Made by a program: the position numbers and the translations under genes. Positions 58,787 through 64,000 of a stretch of 64,000 nt of DNA are shown here, piece by piece. How positions within the stretch are numbered: position 1 is the stretch's first letter; each line of letters begins with the position of its first letter. Where the stretch lies: contig CAYNOS010000001.1 in NCBI GenBank assembly GCA_964398985.1, forward strand, positions 149,442 to 213,441, given 5' to 3'. Source of the DNA: CAYMRL01 sp964398985. Its GTDB lineage: Bacteria; Deinococcota; Deinococci; Deinococcales; Trueperaceae. The notes under the pieces were generated by a model that saw only the letters and a list, made by a program, of their open reading frames with translations, was not told where the DNA came from and made no database searches.

Positions 58787-60240
58787 CAGGCAGCCCGCCC
58801 TTCTCGGACGGGTCTCCGGTGGCTGGGTCCCGCCGCCGCTGCCGCCACCAGGATGGTGACGAGCAGCACGCTGCCGGCCGCCAGGGCGCCGGCCGCGGAC
58901 GCTTCGACCCCTGCCGGGCCGGAGGCCGACTCTGCCGCGCCAACGAGCGCGACGGTCGCGAGGTCGAGCCGTGGCTCGGGATCCGCCAGTGACGCCAAGC
59001 GCAACGCCGGCACCGAAGCCTCCGCGGCCTGCCACAGAAGCACGCCGGGGTTGAGCGCGTAGAGCGACAGGTCGGAGTTCCTCGAAGCGAACACGTCGAA
59101 GGATGAGCTCGGCACGTGAGCCACGTCGGCGACTCCGTCGTGGTCACGGTCGAGGCGGCTGGCGCTCTCGTACTGGTTGCCCACCAGGCTGACCGCCGCG
59201 TCCGGATCGTCGACGGCCACATCGGCGACGTTGCCACTGAAGATGTTGCCGCTGATCCGCACCGCGCTAGCCTGGGACCGAGGGACGCGCTGCACGACGA
59301 TCCCGAACCCGCTGCCCGTCACGAGGTTGTCCGCCACCGTGACGTCCGGCGCCGAAGCGATCAGCAGGCCCACGGTGTTGCCGTCGAAGCTGTTGCCCGA
59401 CACGACGGATTCACGCAGTTCGTGAACCAGGAGCCCGAACGCCAGCGGTCCGACGTGTCCCTCGAAGCGGTTGCCGCGAGCGTTGAGGCCGCGGCCGTAC
59501 ATCGCCGCAGAGCCGACGAGGCCGCCCCTGACCAGGTTGCCTGTGAGCGAGGTGTCGACGCTGTACATCACGTGCAGGGCGTAGCGCGTCGTGCGCAGGA
59601 ACGTGTTGCCTGCGACGCTGGCGCCGTCGGTTCGCTCGAGGTAGATGCCGTCGAGGAAGGTCTCGACGCGGTTGCGGGCGAAGGTCAGCCGCGGCGAGGC
59701 ATACGACGTCAAACCCGGCGAGCTGCCGTCCCCTTGCAACTCCGAGTCGGTCACGCTGACGCTCTCCGAGGCTTCGACGCGCACGGCCGTCGGCGCACTG
59801 CGGCTGATGAGCCCCGCGAGGCTGCAGCCATGGCAACCGTCGAGCACCACGGCCGCGTCTGGGGCATAGAGATCCGACGTGCGGCCGGATCCAGCTATCT
59901 CGAGACCCCGCACCGCGATGTCGGGAGCGCTCAGTACCAGCACGCTGCCGTCGCCGGTACCCATCAGGATGGCTTCTTCGGCCTCGACGCTGACGCCTTG
60001 GACGTCGATGAGCCAAGGACCTTGGTAGACGCCCGGAGCCAGGCTCAGGCTGTCGCCTGGCGACAGCGGCGGTAGCGAGTCGCCGGGCTCTAGCGCGAGT
60101 TCGCGAGCCGTGACGGCCCCCAGACTGAGCAGCACGGCCACCGCCCACAGCCGGCGGGCGCAGCGCCTTCCCGGACGCGCAAGGCGCCGGCGCCAGGCGG
60201 TCGCCCCTCCAAGGAGCTGCGCGGCGCGGGACCGAGACAT
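58786..60240 (-). CDS. nosD: NosD-like parallel beta-helix protein
   Basis: 484 aa. A signal sequence (WAVAVLLSLGAV, about 26-40) precedes right-handed beta-helix repeats (CASH domain) from about 50 to 380, with clear repeats such as VRGLEIAG, VSVTDSELQG and VTVADNLVTG. A D-x-D-x-D-G segment (DRDHDGVADVAH) binds calcium in similar folds. The C-terminus has one membrane helix. NosD helps load the copper-sulfur site of NosZ. It leads the operon with a leaderless promoter directly before the ATG. Confidence 0.87.
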   Translation of the reverse strand: MSRSRAAQLLGGATAWRRRLARPGRRCARRLWAVAVLLSLGAVTARELALEPGDSLPPLSPGDSLSLAPGVYQGPWLIDVQGVSVEAEEAILMGTGDGSVLVLSAPDIAVRGLEIAGSGRTSDLYAPDAAVVLDGCHGCSLAGLISRSAPTAVRVEASESVSVTDSELQGDGSSPGLTSYASPRLTFARNRVETFLDGIYLERTDGASVAGNTFLRTTRYALHVMYSVDTSLTGNLVRGGLVGSAAMYGRGLNARGNRFEGHVGPLAFGLLVHELRESVVSGNSFDGNTVGLLIASAPDVTVADNLVTGSGFGIVVQRVPRSQASAVRISGNIFSGNVADVAVDDPDAAVSLVGNQYESASRLDRDHDGVADVAHVPSSSFDVFASRNSDLSLYALNPGVLLWQAAEASVPALRLASLADPEPRLDLATVALVGAAESASGPAGVEASAAGALAAGSVLLVTILVAAAAAGPSHRRPVREGRAA

Positions 60241-60248
60241 CACTGCAA

Positions 60249-60254
60249 GTCTAG
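60249..60254 (-). promoter_or_regulatory. Leaderless -10 box TAGACT for nosD
   Basis: Minus-strand TAGACT, eight bases, ATG at 60240, no Shine-Dalgarno sequence. Divergent from the yggS box 74 bases away. Confidence 0.55.
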
Positions 60255-60327
60255 GTGAGGACCACAGGGACCGAAGTCCCGGTTCATCGTCTGGCAGGCT
60301 GGACCGCAACGGCGACCGCGACCGGGC

Positions 60328-60333
60328 TAACCT
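60328..60333 (+). promoter_or_regulatory. Leaderless -10 box TAACCT for yggS
   Basis: TAACCT followed by GAGGGGC and GTG. The seven bases can also pair as a Shine-Dalgarno if transcription starts upstream. Confidence 0.5.
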
Positions 60334-60340
60334 GAGGGGC

Positions 60341-61078
60341 GTGGAACACCTCGCGGCCAACCTCGCAGCGGTCCGCGCACGCATGGCTGCGGCCTGCGCG
60401 CGCGTTGGCCGTGAGCCCTCGGAAGTCGAGCTGCTGCCGGTCAGCAAGACCGTGCCGGCGGAGCGGTTGCGTCTCGCCTACCGGGCCGGCATGAGGAAGC
60501 TGGGCGAGAACAAGGTGCAAGAAGCCAAGGACAAGGCCGAGGAGCTCGAGGACCTCAGCGATCTGCGTTGGGCATTGATCGGCCACCTGCAGACGAACAA
60601 GGCCAAGTACGTGGCGCGCTTCGCCCACGAGTTTCACGCCCTCGACAGCCTGCGCGTCGCCGCCGAGCTAGACCGGCGCCTGCAGCATGAGGGGCGCTCC
60701 CTCGACGTCTACGTGCAGGTCAACAGCTCCGGCGAGGAGAGCAAGTTCGGGCTCGATCCGCTGGACGTGCCGGCGTTCGTGACCGAACTTCCGGCCTTCG
60801 GGGCGCTCAAGGTGCGGGGCTTGATGACCCTCGCCCTCTTCTCTTCGGACGCCGAGCGCGTGCGCCGGTGCTTCGTGCTGATGCGCGAGCTCCGGGACAG
60901 GCTCCGTCAAGAGGCGCCGGCCGGCCTCTCGTTCGAAGGGCTCTCGATGGGCATGTCGGGCGACTTCGAGGCCGCCATCGAAGAGGGCGCGACGGTCGTA
61001 CGCGTCGGCCAGGCGATCTTCGGGCCACGCGAGCTACCGGACAGCCACTACTGGCCACCGCAGCAACGGCCTTCATAG
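60341..61078 (+). CDS. yggS: YggS/PROSC-family PLP homeostasis protein
   Basis: 245 aa from the GTG at 60341. The PLP lysine lies in LLPVSKTVPAERLR (family K36-like), with GENKVQEAKDKAEEL, IGHLQTNKAKYV and the phosphate-binding C-terminus LSMGMSGDFEAAIEEGATVVRVGQAIFG. It buffers pyridoxal phosphate and keeps amino-acid and vitamin B6 pools balanced; it is not a racemase. Independent of the nos cluster by divergent promoters. Confidence 0.94.
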   Translation: MEHLAANLAAVRARMAAACARVGREPSEVELLPVSKTVPAERLRLAYRAGMRKLGENKVQEAKDKAEELEDLSDLRWALIGHLQTNKAKYVARFAHEFHALDSLRVAAELDRRLQHEGRSLDVYVQVNSSGEESKFGLDPLDVPAFVTELPAFGALKVRGLMTLALFSSDAERVRRCFVLMRELRDRLRQEAPAGLSFEGLSMGMSGDFEAAIEEGATVVRVGQAIFGPRELPDSHYWPPQQRPS

Positions 61079-61101
61079 GCATGAAGACCGCGTCCAACTG
61101 A

Positions 61102-61142
61102 TAGCGTCTGACATGCGAACGGACGCCGCAAATGCCGCCTAG
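61102..61142 (+). other. -10 box TAGCGT and 9-codon mini-ORF overlapping the ctaA start
   Basis: TAGCGT (61102-61107) is five bases before an ATG at 61113 that opens a 9-codon frame ending TAG at 61140-61142. The ctaA ATG (61132) is nested inside it in another frame. No Shine-Dalgarno precedes ctaA, so translation may depend on this leader. Could be chance. Confidence 0.35.
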
Positions 61143-62283
61143 GTCTCTCGCGCTGGCAGGTCACCTACCTCCCCAGCGACGCCGCCACCTGCGGCTGTGG
61201 TTGCTGAGCGGCGCCGTTCTGACGTTCGTGATCCTCGTCGTCGGCGGCATCACGCGTCTCACCGAGTCCGGTCTCTCGATCGTGGACTGGGAGCCGCTGA
61301 TCGGCGTCATCCCGCCGCTGAACGAGGCCGCTTGGGAAGCCGCCTTCGCCCAGTACCAGCGCTACCCTGAGTACCGTCTGCTCAGGCCCGACATGACGCT
61401 GGCCGAGTACCGCTTCATCTACTTGTGGGAGTACGCGCACCGGCTGCTGGCCCGTTTCATCGGGCTGGTGTTCATCGTGCCGTTCCTGGTGTTCTGGGCG
61501 CGCGGCTACCTGAGAGCGCCGCTCGCGCGCAGGCTGCTGTTGATCCTGGCGCTGGGCGCTGCCCAGGGCTTGATGGGCTGGCTGATGGTGGCCAGCGGCC
61601 TGGTCGACGTTCCCAACGTGGCGCACGAGCGACTGGCGGCCCACCTGATCCTCGCGTTCGCGGTCTTCGGCGCGTGCTTATGGACTGCCGCCGGCTTCCT
61701 GCCGGCCCCGAAGTCGCGCCCACGGTTGGACACGGCGGCCGACGCTCGCGGTTTGGCCGCCCTGCGGCGAGCGCTGCTCTGGTTCGGCGCCGTGCTCGTG
61801 CTGCAGGTGGTGTACGGCGCGTTCACGGCAGGTCTCGACGCCGGGCGAGCGTTCAACACCTACCCACTGATGGCCGGTGGCCTGCTGCCCCCCGAAGCGT
61901 GGCGCCTGGAGCCACCGCTGCGCAACCTCGTCGACAACATCGCGGTGGTGCAGTGGATCCACCGCACCCTGCCCGTGGTGCTGTTGGGGCTGGCGATCTG
62001 GATGGTGGTGCTGGGGCGCCGCGTCGACGCCACGGGCGACCGCGCGCCCGCTGACAGCCACGGCCGCTGGGGCGTGAGCCTGCTCGCGGTGGTCGTCGTC
62101 CAGATCGGCCTTGGGATCGCGACGCTGCTGCTGTTCGTGCCGATCTCCCTGGCGGTGGTCCACCAAGCAGTTGCCTTGGCTCTCTTCGGGACGGTGCTGC
62201 TGTGGCTGCACCGGGTGGTGGCCGAGAACGTCGGGGGCGGACCTGCTCCCGCCCAACCCCTTCCGGCCTCGCGGAGGGACTGA
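61132..62283 (+). CDS. ctaA: Heme A synthase (COX15/CtaA, type 2)
   Basis: 383 aa, eight membrane helices. Conserved heme-ligand and active-site segments are GGITRLTESGLSIVDWEP (with Glu) and the four His in YLWEYAHRLLARF, NVAHERLAAH, VVQWIHRTLP and LAVVHQAVAL. The long loop after helix 1 (IPPLNEAAWEAAFAQYQRYP) is the type found in alpha-proteobacterial/eukaryotic COX15. It converts heme O to heme A for aa3-type oxidases. No oxidase gene is visible in the window. A leader peptide may control it (see 61102-61142). Confidence 0.93.
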   Translation: MPPRSLALAGHLPPQRRRHLRLWLLSGAVLTFVILVVGGITRLTESGLSIVDWEPLIGVIPPLNEAAWEAAFAQYQRYPEYRLLRPDMTLAEYRFIYLWEYAHRLLARFIGLVFIVPFLVFWARGYLRAPLARRLLLILALGAAQGLMGWLMVASGLVDVPNVAHERLAAHLILAFAVFGACLWTAAGFLPAPKSRPRLDTAADARGLAALRRALLWFGAVLVLQVVYGAFTAGLDAGRAFNTYPLMAGGLLPPEAWRLEPPLRNLVDNIAVVQWIHRTLPVVLLGLAIWMVVLGRRVDATGDRAPADSHGRWGVSLLAVVVVQIGLGIATLLLFVPISLAVVHQAVALALFGTVLLWLHRVVAENVGGGPAPAQPLPASRRD

Positions 62284-62312
62284 AGACTCCGGTCGAGACG
62301 TCCAGCCGGCGG

Positions 62313-62318
62313 TAGCAT
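62313..62318 (+). promoter_or_regulatory. -10 box TAGCAT upstream of the VTE5-like gene
   Basis: TAGCAT gives a transcript start near 62325 and a leader of about 32 bases with GGGAG before the ATG at 62357. This is a leadered use of the same hexamer. Confidence 0.45.
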
Positions 62319-62356
62319 CTCACTGGCTGGCGGCGTCGCCGCGATGGGAGTCGAGC

Positions 62357-63106
62357 ATGTCGGATTCAACTGCCGCGTATCTCACCGGCACCGGCCTGCT
62401 GTTCGCCTACTACCTGCTGGTGGTCGCCCTCGTCCCGGTCTTGCTGTTGTCGCTGACGTCGATCCCGCGAGAACTGGCGAGGAAGCTCCATCACGTCTTC
62501 CACGGCCTCTCGATCTTCATCCTTCTCGAGGCCTTCGGCGCCTGGCACCTGGCCGTGATGGGGGCAGCCACCCTTGTCGCCGTGGCGTACCCCGCGCTGC
62601 TGATGCTCGAGAAGCGCCCCTACTTCAAGGGCAGCTTCGCGCATCGCCAGGGGAACCCAGGCGACTTCAGGCACCAGATGCTGCTCACGGAGGTGACCTT
62701 CGCGCTGCTGCTGGCCGGCACCTGGGGGCTTCTCGGATCCGAGCATCGCTACCTGGCGGCGGCGGCGGTGATGACGTGGACCTTCGGCGACGCAGCGGCC
62801 GCCCTGTTCGGCAAGGCCTTCGGCAGGAAGAGGATCCGACACGCGCTCGCCGACGATGGCAAGACTCACGAGGGCAGCGGTTCGATGACCGCCTTCGCGT
62901 TCGCGGCCCTGTTCCTGACCCTGTTCTTCTATGGCCGTGTGACGTGGTGGGCGGCTGGCGTTGCGGCCCTCGTGGTGGCGCCTCTGGCGGCCTTCATCGA
63001 GGCGATCTCCCCCGGCGGAAGCGACACCTTGACCGTGCCTGTCGTGACCGCAGCGGCGCTCTACCCGCTGCTGGCGCTGCTCGTGTGGTCGGCGGGGCGG
63101 TTCTGA
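62357..63106 (+). CDS. VTE5/dolichol-kinase-like membrane protein
   Basis: 249 aa, about seven membrane helices. RELARKLHHVFHGLSIF and WTFGDAAAALFGKAFGRK with DDGKTHEGSGSMTAFA match the CTP-dependent polyprenol/phytol kinase group (SEC59/VTE5, CdsA relatives). It probably phosphorylates a lipid alcohol using CTP. The ATG has GGGAG upstream. The CDF-like gene follows after 5 bases. Confidence 0.8.
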   Translation: MSDSTAAYLTGTGLLFAYYLLVVALVPVLLLSLTSIPRELARKLHHVFHGLSIFILLEAFGAWHLAVMGAATLVAVAYPALLMLEKRPYFKGSFAHRQGNPGDFRHQMLLTEVTFALLLAGTWGLLGSEHRYLAAAAVMTWTFGDAAAALFGKAFGRKRIRHALADDGKTHEGSGSMTAFAFAALFLTLFFYGRVTWWAAGVAALVVAPLAAFIEAISPGGSDTLTVPVVTAAALYPLLALLVWSAGRF

Positions 63107-63111
63107 GCTTG

Positions 63112-63756
63112 GTGGCCGACCGCGTCGGTGCCCGCGAGAGGACGCTCCGAGCGGCCGTCCTGCTGAGCGCGTGGGCTCCGTTCGCCACCTTCGCCGCGCT
63201 GCTGCTGGGGCGTTCGGCCACCCAGGCCGCCGATTTCGTTCGCCGCACCGCCGAGTTCGCGGCCGTGCTGGTGTCGTGGCTGGCGTTCAGACGCGCTCAA
63301 CAGGTGAGCAACGTGCAGCGCGCCAAGATCGAAGCCACGGTGCGACGTGTCGTCGGAGCGGCGCTGGCGCTCTCGGCAGTGGTCATCCTGCTGCTGGCGG
63401 TCGCCAGATGGCTGCGGCCGACGCCGACCGGCAGCGTGGTTCTCGGCTTCGCGATCGCCTTGCTCGGCGCCGCGACCAACGGTTGGTTCTGGGCACGCTA
63501 CCGACGCTTCGAGCGTCAGGAGCGCTCCCCGATCGTCGCGGCGCAAGCCCGGCTGTACCGCGCCAAGACCTTCGTCGACGCGGCCGTGCTGGCGGCATTG
63601 GGATCGGTGTGGTGGCTGGGGGACGGCGTCACCGGCCGCGCCACGGACCTGGCCGGGTCGGTGATCGTGGCCTTCTACCTGGCCTGGAGCGCTGCCAAGC
63701 AGTTGGCAGATGCAGAGGCGACCCGTAACGACGGCGCTGACGATGTCGGCATCTGA
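63112..63756 (+). CDS. CDF-like small membrane protein
   Basis: 214 aa from a GTG at 63112; a TTG at 63109 is the alternative. Five or six hydrophobic helices. TQAADFVRRTAEFAAVLVSWLAFR and AKTFVDAAVLAALGS recall helices 2 and 5 of cation-diffusion facilitators, in which Asp binds metal (here the Asp in QAADF and FVDAA). There is no obvious cytoplasmic domain, so it may be a shortened CDF-like protein. Substrate unknown. Confidence 0.65.
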   Translation: MADRVGARERTLRAAVLLSAWAPFATFAALLLGRSATQAADFVRRTAEFAAVLVSWLAFRRAQQVSNVQRAKIEATVRRVVGAALALSAVVILLLAVARWLRPTPTGSVVLGFAIALLGAATNGWFWARYRRFERQERSPIVAAQARLYRAKTFVDAAVLAALGSVWWLGDGVTGRATDLAGSVIVAFYLAWSAAKQLADAEATRNDGADDVGI

Positions 63757-63779
63757 AAGCTCCGGCTGGTTCCAGCGTC

Positions 63780-63807
63780 GCGCCCCCGCCATCAGCGGCG
63801 GGGGCGC
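63780..63807. terminator. GC hairpin between converging genes, possible bidirectional terminator
   Basis: A perfect 11-bp stem, GCGCCCCCGCC / GGCGGGGGCGC, with a 6-base loop lies between two converging genes. No U-run on either side, so termination strength is uncertain. Confidence 0.45.
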
Positions 63808-63833
63808 GAACTATCCGTGACTGTCGACTTCGG

Positions 63834-64000
63834 TCAGGGCGCGGTCGTGAACTCTCGCGCAGCGCTGATGGCAAGCGATCCATCGCTTTCGAGACCGAAG
63901 GACGATCCCAGGAGGAAACCCACGTAGACGCCGTAGTAGTCGAGAATGAAGCGCGCACCGCTCTCGCTGCCGGCGCCCGAGCTGCCGATTACCTGCCAGC
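63834..64000 (-). CDS. 3' end of an unrecognised protein gene, cut by window
   Basis: 54 codons and a TGA are visible on the minus strand; the rest lies beyond the window. The end is rich in Gly, Ser, Phe and Tyr (ARFILDYYGVYVGFLLGSSF), which could be strands of an extracellular or beta-rich protein. No family can be named. Confidence 0.6.
   Translation of the reverse strand, partial: WQVIGSSGAGSESGARFILDYYGVYVGFLLGSSFGLESDGSLAISAAREFTTAP

Noticed and set aside
55615..60240. Search for a nosZ gene among the nos-type genes
   Set aside because: No frame with the cupredoxin CuA site or the His-rich CuZ motifs exists in the window on either strand.
1..64000. CRISPR array, tRNA or rRNA genes, IS ends or prophage
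   Set aside because: No regularly spaced direct repeats, no cloverleaf-like stretch, no transposase, integrase or phage structural frame was seen. I cannot run a tRNA scan, so a tRNA in an intergenic gap is only unlikely.

Overview
The window is GC-rich chromosomal DNA, almost fully coding, with no rRNA, tRNA, CRISPR array or insertion sequence that I can see. It most resembles a free-living, aerobic member of the Deinococcota, possibly Trueperaceae-like. This is an inference from several signs: many genes have a TANNNT -10 box only 5-8 bases before the start codon (leaderless transcripts, common in Deinococcus); there is a CarH-type B12 photoreceptor, a LysW-like zinc protein and outer-membrane-type proteins, which indicate a two-membrane envelope. 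No 16S or other marker is present, so the assignment is not proven.

Layout. 1-17 kb is a mosaic of single metabolic genes: prolyl oligopeptidase (cut by the left edge), aldehyde dehydrogenase, an asymmetric heterodimeric ABC exporter, an MFS pump, Zn-alcohol dehydrogenase, free methionine sulfoxide reductase, a D-threonine aldolase/D-serine dehydratase-like enzyme, a Gre-like factor, a YczE-type membrane protein, a VOC protein, DUF1684, an SDR, a glutaredoxin-CcdA fusion, an EcsC-like protein and RidA. 17-31 kb holds DinB-like proteins, DUF4180, DUF2726, an AddB/AddA-like nuclease-helicase pair, a hypothetical protein, DJ-1/PfpI, a DHFR-like protein, a DCC protein, a WYL regulator joined to an AlkZ-like protein, and an Fsr-like MFS pump.

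31.7-38.5 kb is a catabolic and uptake locus. An ectoine-hydrolase-like M24 protein is divergent from a FadR-type GntR regulator, a trans-sulfuration-family PLP enzyme and a four-gene ABC importer closely matching EhuABCD (ectoine/hydroxyectoine). A strong promoter and a perfect GntR-type palindrome lie between the divergent arms. 38.6-42.7 kb carries DUF378, an MMPL transporter, a CarH-like AdoCbl regulator and an M23 peptidase. 42.7-48 kb holds nitronate monooxygenase, a barrel-like protein, a LysW-like protein with a lipoprotein, a flavodoxin and a Gfo/Idh/MocA oxidoreductase.

48-55.5 kb is a thioester alpha-2-macroglobulin with PBP1C, an envelope defence and repair pair. 55.6-60.2 kb is a nos-type copper maturation cluster on the minus strand (nosD, nosF, a small metal-ligand-rich protein, two NosL-type lipoprotein/Tat-like proteins, nosY) with no nosZ in view. 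Heme A synthase follows just after yggS, so the region may serve metal and heme supply for respiration. The right end holds a VTE5/dolichol-kinase-like protein, a CDF-like membrane protein and the 3' end of an unrecognised gene.
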